Positions 42,386-52,619 of a stretch of DNA of 64,000 nucleotides are shown here, piece after piece. The position numbers were made by a program, and so were the translations under genes. The notes beneath the pieces are model-generated. The model ran no database searches. It had not been told where the DNA came from and was given only the letters and a program-made list of their open reading frames with translations. Numbering within the stretch: the first letter of the stretch is position 1; each line of letters opens with the position of its first letter. Origin of the DNA: Siphonobacter aquaeclarae. Its GTDB lineage: Bacteria > Bacteroidota > Bacteroidia > Cytophagales > Spirosomataceae. The stretch spans positions 306,579 to 370,578 of the forward strand of contig NZ_FNGS01000005.1 of NCBI RefSeq assembly GCF_900103285.1, in the 5' to 3' direction.

Positions 42386-43195
42386 CTATTTCCGGAGTGC
42401 TTTCAGCTCCGCATTCGGGAGGAAAAGATCGGTCGGCCCTTCGGCATACGACTTGATTTCATACGGATTGTAATGGAAGAGAATACCATCCGGCCGGATG
42501 CTGAAGTTGTCGTTCAAAACAAACCGTCCTCCTTCAAAAAAGTACTTCTCGCCCAGGGGTTCGCCGGCTTTCAACCCTTCCTGCGCCCGAAAGATTTTCT
42601 CGGCGATAGCGGCCAGTTTGGGTTCATAGCCTGCCTGAAAGAGTTCCGAAAGGCGTACCTTCCGCCCGTCGCGGTGATAGTTGGCATAGGAAGTATTGGT
42701 ATTGGGGTGTGCGCCGCCGGAATAGATGAAATTGAAATAGGAAACGGCGATCATGTCTTTCGTCTGATAGAGTACGTTTGCCTTCAATTCGTTTGTCCAC
42801 ACGCCGCCCATAATCGGCTCTTTCGGAAAGCGCTTCCGCTGGTCAGCCACAAAGTCATCAAACCCGCCGACGAAGTCGCTCATGGCTGATTTTGGAGTAG
42901 ATTTCTTCAACTCTTCCGGTGTGGATTCCCCATCAAAAAAGCCCGAAAACGTCAGGACATCCCGCAAAATACTGTCATTGAGCGCCTTATTTCCATCGAA
43001 AACGGGATAGGCAAAACTGGCGGTGGCACACAGCGAATCAGGCCGGATGCAGGTTTTGCTTTTGACGGAATCCGCTGTCACTGCATAGTGCAGGGTATCA
43101 GCGGTACTTTCGCTCGTTTCGGACGAACCTTTTTTGGATTCACAGGCAGCCAGCCACAGCAGGGGCGCGGCTAAGAGGAGGGGTAGTTTTTTCAT
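42386..43195 (-). CDS. DUF3298/DUF4163 (RsiV-like) lipoprotein
   Basis: 269 residues from the ATG at 43195; a longer frame to 43258 lies in a repeat. The lipobox LAAC puts Cys at 18. The C-terminal half matches the DUF3298 pattern: TKDMIAVSYFNFIYSGGAHP, NTSYANYHRDGRKVRLSELF, and GRFVLNDNFSIRPDGILFHY with NPYEIKSYAEG. This domain occurs in lysozyme-binding anti-sigma RsiV and in many periplasmic lipoproteins. There is no sigma gene nearby, so a ligand-binding or envelope role is as likely as regulation. Confidence 0.82.
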   Translation of the reverse strand: MKKLPLLLAAPLLWLAACESKKGSSETSESTADTLHYAVTADSVKSKTCIRPDSLCATASFAYPVFDGNKALNDSILRDVLTFSGFFDGESTPEELKKSTPKSAMSDFVGGFDDFVADQRKRFPKEPIMGGVWTNELKANVLYQTKDMIAVSYFNFIYSGGAHPNTNTSYANYHRDGRKVRLSELFQAGYEPKLAAIAEKIFRAQEGLKAGEPLGEKYFFEGGRFVLNDNFSIRPDGILFHYNPYEIKSYAEGPTDLFLPNAELKALRK

Positions 43196-43216
43196 GGTGA
43201 TGGAGTGAAATCGAAC

Positions 43217-43305
43217 GCGGTTTTCAGTTGACTGTTTTCGGTTATCAGTTGTGTGCAAATCTGACGAACCCCAACCGAAAACTAAAAACCGAAAACAGAA
43301 AACTA
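43217..43305. repeat. Family C inverted repeat
   Basis: The left part at 43219-43250 (GGTTTTCAG, GTTTTCGG, TTATCAGTT) and the right part at 43271-43305 (CCGAAAACT, AAAACCGAAAACAG) are inverted copies separated by about 20 bases. It lies between two minus-strand genes, directly after the VOC gene stop and upstream of the lipoprotein. Confidence 0.8.
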
Positions 43306-43668
43306 GTTTTTCCGCTGGTTAAACAAAACCCTATTCCCAAACGGATCATGTACCGTCATGATCAGGGCGTCCCACTCGGCTTCTTCGAGGCCGGGGCGGT
43401 TGTATTTGTAGTTTTTGGCGAGTAGTTCGGCGTGGTAGGCTTCCAGTCCTGAACATTCGACGAACACCTGAGAACCCGGGCAGGCATCTCCATGGTGTTC
43501 AGAGAGGTGAAGGAGTAGTTGGCCGAGGGAAACCTGCATATAAAGCGGTGCATTATCGTCGAAGCGATGCTGCCAGTCGACCTGAAAGCCAAGCCAGTCT
43601 ACGTAAAACTCAAACGCCTTCTTTTCGTCGAAGATGCGCAGGATGGGGATCGTCGCGAGTGCATTCAT
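43303..43668 (-). CDS. VOC-family protein (glyoxalase/bleomycin-resistance-like)
   Basis: 121 residues from the ATG at 43668, whose ATGA overlaps the pepT stop. Motifs of the family that includes bleomycin-resistance proteins are IPILRIFDEKKAFEFYVDWL, FQVDWQHRFDDNAPLYMQVS and ALIMTVHDPFGNRVLFNQR. Members bind a small molecule in a dimer cavity. Resistance or an isomerase activity cannot be told apart from sequence. It is coupled to pepT on the minus strand. Confidence 0.85.
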   Translation of the reverse strand: MNALATIPILRIFDEKKAFEFYVDWLGFQVDWQHRFDDNAPLYMQVSLGQLLLHLSEHHGDACPGSQVFVECSGLEAYHAELLAKNYKYNRPGLEEAEWDALIMTVHDPFGNRVLFNQRKN

Positions 43669-44921
43669 GCTGTTTTTTCCTCCCAAATCTGTGCCAGGTG
43701 AACGATAACAGAAACTGCTTTTTCCATGTCCTGGCGGGAAACCCATTCGTGTTTGGAGTGGAAAGCATGCTCGCCGGCGAAGATGTTCGGGCAGGGAAGG
43801 CCCATGAAAGACAGCCTGGATCCATCCGTACCTCCGCGAATACTGGTTTGTTTCGCGTCCACGCCGGTGCGGCGGATCGCTTCCAGCGCATATTCCACCA
43901 CCTGCGGATATTGATTCAATACTTCCTTCATATTCCGGTACTGCTCGAATACGTCGAACGCGACCGATGAACCGGGGTAGAACGCGAGTACCTCGTTGGT
44001 GAGTTTGCGGAGGTACTCTTCCTTTTCGTGAAGGCCTTTCACGGCAAAGTCCCGGATAATGAATTCCAATGTGGCCTGTTCGACCGTCCCGCCGATGTGC
44101 GTCGGATGAACGAAGCCTTCCATGCCTTCGGTGGTTTCAGGTGAAAGGCGGTCTTTGGGGAGGCGGCTCAGGATATCGGCAGCAATTTTGATTGCATTTT
44201 CCATCCGTCCTTTCGCGAAACCGGGGTGCTGGCTGACGCCGTTGATGGTAATCTTCACCGCATCGGCTGAAAAGGTCTCATCTTCTACGGAGCCGAGCGT
44301 TTCGCCGTCGATGGTGTAGCCAAAGTCCGCCCCGAGTCGTGCCATATCTACTTTTGCTGTACCCATACCCACTTCTTCGTCCGGCGTAAAGAGGATACGG
44401 ATGGTACCGTGCTGAATTTCCGGATGCGTGACGAGGTAGTGCGCCGCGTCCATAATCTCGGCCACGCCGGCCTTGTTATCCGCTCCGAGCAGGGTAGTTC
44501 CGGAGGCCGTAATAATATCGTTGCTGAACTGAAATGCCAGGTCCGGATGATCCGCGAGGCGGATTATTTGCGACGGGTCGTCAGGGAGAACGAGATCAGC
44601 GCCGTCATAACTAGAGTGGACCAACGGTTTGACGCCTGTCCCGGAGCAGTCCGGTGAGGTATCCACGTGCGAGCAGAAGCAAATCACGGGGATGCCCGGC
44701 TTGGCCGAGGTCGCGGGAATGGTCGCGTAGACGTACCCGTATTCATCCATCACAGCATCGGCGATGCCCATTTGCTGCAGTTCCTGAACCAGCAGCCGGC
44801 TGAGGTCTTTTTGCTTCTCGGTAGAAGGGAAGGTGTCGGAATGCGGGTCGGATTGGGTATCGATCTGAACGTACCGGAGGAAGCGCTCGGTGACCGTAAA
44901 CGGATAAGAACTTAAACTCAT
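43665..44921 (-). CDS. pepT: Peptidase T (tripeptide aminopeptidase, M20B)
   Basis: 418 residues, the usual PepT length. Zinc-site blocks are CFCSHVDTSPDCSG, LGADNKAGVAEIMDAAHYL and ILFTPDEEVGMGTAKVDM. The C-terminal block IRGGTDGSRLSFMGLPCPNI has FAGEHAFHSKHEW next to it. The cytoplasmic enzyme releases the N-terminal residue from tripeptides. The start is the ATG at 44921, where the N-terminus FTVTERFLRYVQIDTQSD matches the family. The VOC gene overlaps its stop by 4 bases. Confidence 0.96.
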   Translation of the reverse strand: MSLSSYPFTVTERFLRYVQIDTQSDPHSDTFPSTEKQKDLSRLLVQELQQMGIADAVMDEYGYVYATIPATSAKPGIPVICFCSHVDTSPDCSGTGVKPLVHSSYDGADLVLPDDPSQIIRLADHPDLAFQFSNDIITASGTTLLGADNKAGVAEIMDAAHYLVTHPEIQHGTIRILFTPDEEVGMGTAKVDMARLGADFGYTIDGETLGSVEDETFSADAVKITINGVSQHPGFAKGRMENAIKIAADILSRLPKDRLSPETTEGMEGFVHPTHIGGTVEQATLEFIIRDFAVKGLHEKEEYLRKLTNEVLAFYPGSSVAFDVFEQYRNMKEVLNQYPQVVEYALEAIRRTGVDAKQTSIRGGTDGSRLSFMGLPCPNIFAGEHAFHSKHEWVSRQDMEKAVSVIVHLAQIWEEKTA

Positions 44922-45017
44922 TGATTATCAGAATGATAGAATGTAGCCTGGAAACTATATAGCAAATTAGCAAGTTTTTTTGCGGATAGGTAAAGGCTTT
45001 TTTAGTTGATTCAAATT

Positions 45018-45025
45018 TATTTTTG
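45018..45025 (+). promoter_or_regulatory. Possible -7 promoter box upstream of gltA
   Basis: TATTTTTG is an exact TAnnTTTG match, but it lies about 95 bases before the ATG and lacks a well-spaced TTG. The gap 44922-45119 is AT-rich and otherwise featureless. Confidence 0.3.
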
Positions 45026-45119
45026 TGCCCGGTGCCGGGTGATATGTTTTTGTGTATTTTCGCTGTGGCCTAACGATGCCTCTCTCTTTCATGGCAACAG
45101 CCAAATAAATTTTTGCTTT

Positions 45120-46406
<1,287 letters not shown>

Positions 46407-46413
46407 TCTTACC

Positions 46414-46450
46414 AGGCCATGCGGAATTTTCTGCATGGCCTTTGTTTTTA
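46414..46450 (+). terminator. Rho-independent terminator of gltA
   Basis: AGGCCATGC (46414-46422), a 10-base loop, GCATGGCCT (46433-46441) and TTGTTTTT. Perfect 9-bp stem. Confidence 0.88.
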
Positions 46451-46788
46451 CTTTTTCATGGCTTTTATGGGAAAGGCTTTCTCGGTTCGGGGAGGTCTTT
46501 TTTTTATGGCGCTTGTTCTTCTTTTCCGGAGAATAATACTATCCGGTCAGAGAAGAATACCGAACGATGTTTTTTCAAGCGTTCAAACGTCCGCCGATTC
46601 CTTCTGAAGATGCCCGGAAGGCCGGAATTTTTCCTGTTTCCGGATAGCCCATCTGCCCGGAAGAAAGGTAAAAAAACGGGTCTAACGTCGTTGCAAATAC
46701 ACTACCTTAGCGACCCTAAAGTACTTCTGTTGAGCAGCAGGAGGCATTTGCTCCCTGATGCTCTTCCCCAAAAACGAATTCATTCAAC
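46451..46788. other. Intergenic region gltA-maeB
   Basis: About 340 bases without a credible gene. TACTTCTG at 46722-46729 is one mismatch from a -7 box and may drive maeB. Short ORFs through this stretch lack family features or run into maeB in another frame. Confidence 0.4.
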
Positions 46789-49062
46789 ATGGAGGAGAAA
46801 AAGAATCTTCGTCGACAAGACGCCCTCGATTACCACTCGAAAGGCCGACCCGGAAAAATTGAAGTTGTCACTACCAAGGAAACAGCCACCCAACGCGACC
46901 TCTCGCTGGCTTATTCCCCCGGCGTAGCCGAACCGTGCCTCGCCATTGCCGACAACCCCGAAGATGTATACAAGTACACCGCCAAAGGAAACCTCGTAGC
47001 CGTGATCTCCAACGGTACAGCCGTACTCGGTCTGGGTGACATCGGTCCGGAAGCCGGCAAGCCGGTGATGGAGGGGAAAGGCGTTCTCTTCAAGATTTAT
47101 GCCGATATCGATGTCTTCGATATTGAACTCAATACCAAAAACGTCGACGAATTCGTCCAGACGGTTAAAATCCTCGAGCCGACTTTCGGCGGCGTGAACC
47201 TCGAAGACATCAAGGCTCCCGAGTGCTTCGAAATCGAAGAGCGCCTGCGGAACGAGTTGAAGATTCCGGTCATGCACGATGATCAGCACGGTACCGCCAT
47301 CATTTCCGGCGCGGCCCTGCTGAATGCGCTCGAGGTCGTGGGCAAGAAAATCGGCGAAGTGAAGTTCGTCGTCAACGGCGCCGGCGCCTCCGCGATTTCC
47401 TGCTCCAAGCTGTACCTGGCGCTGGGTGCGAAGGTCGAGAACTTCGTCATGTGCGATTCCAAAGGGGTTATTCGTGCGGATCGTACCGACCTCGATGACC
47501 GCAAGCGTATGTTCGCCTCGTCACGCGATATTCAGACGCTGGAAGAAGCGCTCGTCGGCGCGGACGTCTTCATCGGTCTTTCCAAAGGCAACGTCGTTAC
47601 CGCGGCGATGGTGAAAACCATGAACGAAAATCCGATCGTGTTTGCGATGGCGAACCCGACCCCGGAAATCGCATATGAAGAGGCTACCGGATGCCGCCCT
47701 GATATCATCATGGCGACGGGCCGCAGCGATTACCCCAACCAGGTCAATAACGTACTCGGCTTCCCGTATATCTTCCGCGGCGCGCTCGACGTTCGGGCCA
47801 CGGGTATCAATGAAGCGATGAAACTCGCGGCAACGCACGCGCTTGCCGCGCTGGCGAAGGAGCCCGTTCCCGATATCGTCAACATCGCCTACAACGAGAA
47901 AAACCTGACCTTCGGCCGGAATTACATCATTCCGAAGCCGATGGATCCGCGGCTGCTTACGACGGTCGCTCCGGCTGTTGCCCGCGCCGCGATGGAATCC
48001 GGCCTGGCTACCCAGCCTATCACGGATTGGGATGCCTACGAGCAGATTCTGGCGAAACGCCTGGGACAGGACAACCAGCTGACCCGTGCGATTGTCAACA
48101 AAGCCAAGAAAGATCCGAAGAAGGTAGTCTTCGCCGACGCTGAAAGCCAGACGGTTCTCAAGGCCGTTCAGCAGGTATTGGACGACGGTATCTGCCATCC
48201 GATTCTGCTCGGAAACAAGACCAAAATCGAAGCCCTGATCAAGGAAAACCGCCTGGAACTCGACGGCGTCGAAATCATCGACCTCCATGCCGAAGAGAAC
48301 CATGCGATGGCGCAGGAATTCGCAGCTAAGTACTACGAAAAGCGGAAGCGCCGCGGTGTCAGTCCGACCGACGCCGAGCAGGTGATGCTCCGCCGTACCT
48401 ACTTCGGTGCGATGATGGTGGATACCGGTAAGGCAGACTGCCTCATTTCCGGTCTGACCCGGAACTACCCGGATACGGTACGCCCGGCGCTTCAGATCAT
48501 CGGCCGCCGCGAAGGAGTACAGAAGGTTTCCGGGATGTACATCTTGCTGACGAAAAAAGGCCCACTCTTCTTCTCAGATACGACGGTTAATTTCAATCCT
48601 ACCGCCGAAGAAATCGTTGAAATCGCGGAGTTGACTGCCGGCGCTGTCGAACGCATGGGTATCAAGCCCCGTATCGCGTTGCTGACCTATTCCAACTTCG
48701 GTACTGCCGATGGCGAAGACGCCGAAAAAATGCGGAAAGCCACGGATATCCTTCAGAAAAAACGCCCGGACTGGGTAGTAGAAGGCGAAATGCAGGCACA
48801 CCTTGCCTTCAATACCGACCTGACGAAAGAACAGTATCCGTTCTCCAAACTGGCGGAAGAAGGCGCTAACGTGCTGATTTTCCCGAACCTGTCGGCGGCA
48901 AACATTGCCTACAACCTCCTGAAGGAAGTCGGTGAACTGGAGTATATCGGTCCTGTTTTGTTGGGTCTGAAAAAGCCGGTTCACGTTCTCCAGCTGGGTA
49001 GTACCGTTCGCGAAATCGTCAACATGGTGGCGATTGCGGTGGCGGAAGCGCAGGAGAAATAA
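46789..49062 (+). CDS. maeB: NADP-dependent malic enzyme with phosphotransacetylase-like C-terminal domain
   Basis: 757 residues, the length of hybrid MaeB. The malic domain (about 1-400) shows [57 protein letters not shown] and [15 protein letters not shown]. The PTA-like domain (about 430-757) shows [20 protein letters not shown] and [20 protein letters not shown]. It decarboxylates malate to pyruvate with NADPH formation; in known MaeB the PTA part acts as an acetyl-CoA sensor without transacetylase activity. It stands alone between two terminators. Confidence 0.96.
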   Translation: MEEKKNLRRQDALDYHSKGRPGKIEVVTTKETATQRDLSLAYSPGVAEPCLAIADNPEDVYKYTAKGNLVAVISNGTAVLGLGDIGPEAGKPVMEGKGVLFKIYADIDVFDIELNTKNVDEFVQTVKILEPTFGGVNLEDIKAPECFEIEERLRNELKIPVMHDDQHGTAIISGAALLNALEVVGKKIGEVKFVVNGAGASAISCSKLYLALGAKVENFVMCDSKGVIRADRTDLDDRKRMFASSRDIQTLEEALVGADVFIGLSKGNVVTAAMVKTMNENPIVFAMANPTPEIAYEEATGCRPDIIMATGRSDYPNQVNNVLGFPYIFRGALDVRATGINEAMKLAATHALAALAKEPVPDIVNIAYNEKNLTFGRNYIIPKPMDPRLLTTVAPAVARAAMESGLATQPITDWDAYEQILAKRLGQDNQLTRAIVNKAKKDPKKVVFADAESQTVLKAVQQVLDDGICHPILLGNKTKIEALIKENRLELDGVEIIDLHAEENHAMAQEFAAKYYEKRKRRGVSPTDAEQVMLRRTYFGAMMVDTGKADCLISGLTRNYPDTVRPALQIIGRREGVQKVSGMYILLTKKGPLFFSDTTVNFNPTAEEIVEIAELTAGAVERMGIKPRIALLTYSNFGTADGEDAEKMRKATDILQKKRPDWVVEGEMQAHLAFNTDLTKEQYPFSKLAEEGANVLIFPNLSAANIAYNLLKEVGELEYIGPVLLGLKKPVHVLQLGSTVREIVNMVAIAVAEAQEK

Positions 49063-49080
49063 GGAAATTTTAACGAGAAA

Positions 49081-49121
49081 AATCCCGGCAGCACGGAGAC
49101 GTGGCCGGGATTTTTTGTTTG
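49081..49121 (+). terminator. Rho-independent terminator of maeB
   Basis: AATCCCGGC (49081-49089), a 14-base loop, GCCGGGATT (49104-49112) and a T-rich tail (TTTTGTTTGTTT). Confidence 0.88.
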
Positions 49122-49148
49122 TTTGGGAAACGGCCAGTCACACCCGAT

Positions 49149-49883
49149 ATGAAAGATCTGTTTTCCCGGCAATCGGACCTCTACGCCAGGTACCGGCCCA
49201 CTTACCCGACCGAACTATTTGATTTTATCCTGGAATATGTGCCGATGCGGCGCGCAGCGTGGGACTGCGCTACGGGCAACGGTCAGGTAGCTTCTGTATT
49301 GTCGGATTATTTTACGACGGTGGAGGCCACCGATATCAGCGAGAAACAACTGGCCGAAGCTATTCCGCGACCCAATGTCCATTACCAGCTCTCGCCAGCC
49401 GAAACTACGCCGTTTGAAGCCGGCACGTTTGACCTTGTTACTGTTGGTCAGGCGTTGCACTGGTTCGATTTTGGGCCGTTTTTTGAGGAAGTGAAACGCG
49501 TCAGCCGACCGGGTGCGCTCTTCGCCGCATGGGGGTATGAACTGCTGGAGATTTCCCCGGAGGTAGATCCGCTGATTCTTGATTTCTACGAGAACATTGT
49601 CGGGCCGTTCTGGGCGCCGGAGCGGAAACACATTCAGGAAAAATACCGGAATATTCCCTTCCCGCTTCAGGAAATACCGGCTCCCGAGTTCGCGATGGTC
49701 AAAAACTGGACGCTGGAGGAGCTCGGCGGGTATTTCTCGAGCTGGTCCAGCGTCCAGGGATACATCAGCCAGTATGGCGAGAACCCGGTTCCGGACCTGA
49801 TCGCCCAGATAAGCCCGTTCTGGCCGGCAGGAGAGGTAATCACGGTTACTTTTCCGGTATTCCTACGGATGGGCCGGGTCTAG
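49149..49883 (+). CDS. Class I SAM-dependent methyltransferase
   Basis: 244 residues from the ATG at 49149; an upstream ATG at 49101 is inside the maeB terminator. SAM-binding motif I is AAWDCATGNGQVASVLSDY, with VEATDISEKQLAEA as motif II and FDLVTVGQALHWFDFGPFF further on. It belongs to the Methyltransf_11 type, small-molecule methyltransferases related to trans-aconitate or ubiquinone-type enzymes; the substrate is unknown. It overlaps the convergent GH43-like gene by 4 bases at the 3' end. Confidence 0.88.
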   Translation: MKDLFSRQSDLYARYRPTYPTELFDFILEYVPMRRAAWDCATGNGQVASVLSDYFTTVEATDISEKQLAEAIPRPNVHYQLSPAETTPFEAGTFDLVTVGQALHWFDFGPFFEEVKRVSRPGALFAAWGYELLEISPEVDPLILDFYENIVGPFWAPERKHIQEKYRNIPFPLQEIPAPEFAMVKNWTLEELGGYFSSWSSVQGYISQYGENPVPDLIAQISPFWPAGEVITVTFPVFLRMGRV

Positions 49884-50809
49884 TTTTCGAATGCTTTGAG
49901 CGCCGCATACTCCTTTTCAGTCAACTGGATGACCGTACCGTGGCGGATGCCCTTCGGGAAATGGACCTGATCAGAAACGTCTTCCCAATGCTCCATATCG
50001 GTTGACCGGACGGCGCCGTACCGGTGTTCGGTGTATTTATCGAAATATACGTAAACATAGTCCCCGACTTCAGCCGCCGTCGGGCCTTCCGCCCAGTAGT
50101 TTCCGGTGATCGGAGGGGATACCTGTGTCGGGTACGGACCTTCGGCTTTGGGTGCTTTGGTAATCCGGATATTCTTTTCAGCCGGTTTAGGATTTTCGTT
50201 TTTGAGGAAGAGGTAGTAGTCTTTTCCGCGGTGGAGGATCGTGGCGTCAATGACGCTGAAATCGGGATTGAAGAACAACGCGGTAGGCGTGAAGACCTTG
50301 AAATCCTTCGTCGACGTGTAGTATATCCGGTGATTCAGTCCCTTTTCCCGCTCGGAGTCAGCTACGTCTTTGTGACGGCCGGGGATGGTCGTCGCCCAAT
50401 AAATCAGGAACTTCTTAGACGCCTTGTCATAGTACACTTCAGGGGCCCAGCTGTTTTTCGCCGCCGGCTCGTGCTCCATGACAGGAATAGCGGTTTGTTC
50501 CGACCAGTTTACCAGGTCTTTTGACGACGCATATCCAATGATTTTGTCCCACCAGCCGCTGGTCCAGACCATGTGAAAGGTGCCGTCCGGGCCTTTGACG
50601 ATGCACGGGTCACGCATGAGTTTGTCTTTTCCGACGGCCGGAGTCAGAAATGAGGCGCCGTTTCGGAGGGCTTTCCAGTTTAGCCCGTCGCGGCTGACGG
50701 CATAGTGCAGGCCGTCCTGCCCGTTGTCGACGAAATAAGAAAAGACATATACCTGGGCGGTGGCGCGATACGCCGACAGGAAAAAAAGCAAAAGGAAGAT
50801 GCGTCGCAT
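49880..50809 (-). CDS. Secreted GH43-like five-bladed propeller protein
   Basis: 309 residues from the ATG at 50809; a longer frame to 50893 would run into the divergent FUSC promoter. Signal peptide MRRIFLLLFFLSAYRATAQ. Propeller marks are LHYAVSRDGLNWKALRNGA, LMRDPCIVKGPDGTFHMVW, SKDLVNWSEQTAIPVMEH, SWAPEVYYDKASKKFLIYW and FSVIDATILHRGKDYYLFL. The three acidic residues in RDP, APE and IDA fit the GH43 catalytic set, so an arabinosidase- or galactosidase-like activity is plausible. Confidence 0.85.
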   Translation of the reverse strand: MRRIFLLLFFLSAYRATAQVYVFSYFVDNGQDGLHYAVSRDGLNWKALRNGASFLTPAVGKDKLMRDPCIVKGPDGTFHMVWTSGWWDKIIGYASSKDLVNWSEQTAIPVMEHEPAAKNSWAPEVYYDKASKKFLIYWATTIPGRHKDVADSEREKGLNHRIYYTSTKDFKVFTPTALFFNPDFSVIDATILHRGKDYYLFLKNENPKPAEKNIRITKAPKAEGPYPTQVSPPITGNYWAEGPTAAEVGDYVYVYFDKYTEHRYGAVRSTDMEHWEDVSDQVHFPKGIRHGTVIQLTEKEYAALKAFEN

Positions 50810-50881
50810 GTTTGGAAAAAAGAAGGAATTGAGGGAAAATAGAAAGCCGGACTGTGAGGTTGCTATGTCCCCCGAAAAATA

Positions 50882-51907
50882 ATGAAAGTCCACGTACCGC
50901 CTGTCACCCGAACCGATCTGGAAAACGCCGCTCTGCCGACGTTAGGGGTTACTGTGGGACTGCTGCTGGCGCAATTGCCGGTATTTCACCCCGTGGCTGG
51001 ATTTCTGGTAGTAGTAATGCAATGCATGATGAGCGTGCGGGTGAAAGGTACGCCGACGCAGCGCCTGCAAATGCTGGCTTATGTATGGCTGATTCTGATC
51101 GGGACTGTGGCGTGGGGGATCGTTGGCGCATGGCATATGGTCAACGCCGCGGTAGGCGTGATCCTGCTCTCGCTCGCACTGACGTACTGGCGGCATTTTT
51201 TTCCGGACGACTGGCGTAACATCAATGCGCCGGCCTCGGCGATTTACTTCTTTACGCTGGCGCTGAAGCCGGGCCTGACGGCATTGTATGGCGTTGCGCT
51301 GTGCGGCCTGGTCGGCATCGCCCTTCAGGCTATTATGTGGAAGGCGTGGCCTTCGGCCTTTGCGCCGCAATCAGCGCTGGTCCGCCTCAAAAGCCGCAGG
51401 GTGCGCAAACGCAAACTACCAGTAGACCTGGAATTGGTCACCAATCTCAAAACAGACCTGTGGCGGTATAACTTACGACTTACTATCTTGTTGATTATCA
51501 GTATTTTTATAGTAAATAGAGTACACGCCATGCACGCCTACTGGATTCCGCTGACGGTGATTATTGTCTTGCAGGATAACCACGCCGATACGCTGAAACG
51601 CGTCGGCGGGCGGATTCTGGGGACGTTTATCGGCTGTATCATCGGCAGCGCGATTCTGACGCTGCACCCGCAGCCGGTTATTTCCATGCCGCTGCTGATT
51701 CTGTGCCTGTTTACGTTCCTGCTGATTGTCAAGCACAACTATCCGGTAGCCTGTATTTTTCTGACGGTATACATCGTGCTGCTTATCGGCCGGTCGTCGA
51801 CCAACTCCTTTGTCGTTGCATTTGAACGGACTGCGTATACGCTGATGGGAGGGCTATTGGTGCTGATGAGTTCGTGGCTTCTTTTCTGGCGGCGGAAGAA
51901 GGCCTGA
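50882..51907 (+). CDS. FUSC-family (fusaric-acid-resistance-like) membrane protein
   Basis: 341 residues. About eight transmembrane helices in two halves. First half: LPTLGVTVGLLLAQLPV, VAGFLVVVMQCMMSV, MLAYVWLILIGTVAWGIVG and VGVILLSLALTYW. Second half: LTILLIISIFIVN, YWIPLTVIIVLQDNHADTLK, LGTFIGCIIGSAILTLHP and LLILCLFTFLLIVKH. The motif ADTLKRVGGRILGTFIG is characteristic of FUSC_2. Homologues export aromatic acids or similar compounds; no outer-membrane or adaptor partner is adjacent, so the substrate is not known. It is divergent from the GH43-like gene. Confidence 0.87.
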   Translation: MKVHVPPVTRTDLENAALPTLGVTVGLLLAQLPVFHPVAGFLVVVMQCMMSVRVKGTPTQRLQMLAYVWLILIGTVAWGIVGAWHMVNAAVGVILLSLALTYWRHFFPDDWRNINAPASAIYFFTLALKPGLTALYGVALCGLVGIALQAIMWKAWPSAFAPQSALVRLKSRRVRKRKLPVDLELVTNLKTDLWRYNLRLTILLIISIFIVNRVHAMHAYWIPLTVIIVLQDNHADTLKRVGGRILGTFIGCIIGSAILTLHPQPVISMPLLILCLFTFLLIVKHNYPVACIFLTVYIVLLIGRSSTNSFVVAFERTAYTLMGGLLVLMSSWLLFWRRKKA

Positions 51908-51953
51908 CGGGGAACTTCCCGGGCGGAGAAACCGGTTTCCGTCGGGATGAGGT

Positions 51954-51961
51954 TATCTTTG
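51954..51961 (+). promoter_or_regulatory. -7 promoter box of the queE operon
   Basis: TATCTTTG matches TAnnTTTG exactly and ends 25 bases before the queE ATG at 51987. No clear TTG -33 was found. Confidence 0.5.
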
Positions 51962-51986
51962 CCGCTGAAAAAGTCAAACGAAAACG

Positions 51987-52619
51987 ATGTCTGTATCCAT
52001 AGCTGAATTTCCCGTTACCGCAAAAAAATTACCCGTCATGGAATCCTTTTATACCCTGCAGGGGGAAGGGTTTCACAACGGTAAAGCCGCATACTTCATT
52101 CGGCTGGGCGGGTGTGAAGTAGGATGTCACTGGTGTGATGTGAAGGAAAGCTGGGACGTGAACGCACACCCGTCGTTTGCTGTCACGGAAATCGTGGATG
52201 GCGCGCTGGCCTATCCCGGCCGTTTGGCGGTAATAACCGGAGGCGAGCCCTTGATGCATGACCTGGCAGAACTGACTTCGGCGCTTCAGGAAGCCGGATT
52301 TCAGACCAACATCGAAACCTCCGGCGTGTATCCCGTCACCGGTTCGTGGGACTGGATCTGCTTTTCTCCGAAAAAATTCAAAGAACCCCATTCCGATATT
52401 TATGACAAGGCCAGCGAACTGAAGGTCATTGTGTACAATAAATCTGACTTTGCTTTTGCGGAAGAACATGCAGCACGCGTGTCAGCCGACTGTGTGTTAT
52501 TGCTTCAGCCGGAGTGGAGTCGCCAGGATTTGATGCTTCCGGAAATTATTGAGTACGTGAAGGACAATCCGAAATGGAGGGTATCGTTACAGACGCACAA
52601 ATACATGCAGATTCCATGA
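51987..52619 (+). CDS. queE: 7-carboxy-7-deazaguanine synthase (radical SAM)
   Basis: 210 residues. The radical-SAM cluster cysteines are Cys43, Cys47 and Cys50 in GGCEVGCHWCDVKESWD. The N-terminal MESFYTLQGEGFHNGKAAY is the QueE substrate segment. VITGGEPLMHDL is the GGEP motif, and WICFSPKKFKEP the late substrate loop. It converts 6-carboxy-tetrahydropterin to the deazaguanine core of queuosine. Its stop overlaps the start of the OmpA gene by 4 bases, a puzzling pairing of tRNA-nucleoside and envelope genes. Other queuosine genes are not in the window. Confidence 0.93.
   Translation: MSVSIAEFPVTAKKLPVMESFYTLQGEGFHNGKAAYFIRLGGCEVGCHWCDVKESWDVNAHPSFAVTEIVDGALAYPGRLAVITGGEPLMHDLAELTSALQEAGFQTNIETSGVYPVTGSWDWICFSPKKFKEPHSDIYDKASELKVIVYNKSDFAFAEEHAARVSADCVLLLQPEWSRQDLMLPEIIEYVKDNPKWRVSLQTHKYMQIP

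Noticed and set aside
46451-46788. Small ORFs between gltA and maeB
   Set aside because: Their translations lack signal peptides or family features and run into maeB out of frame.
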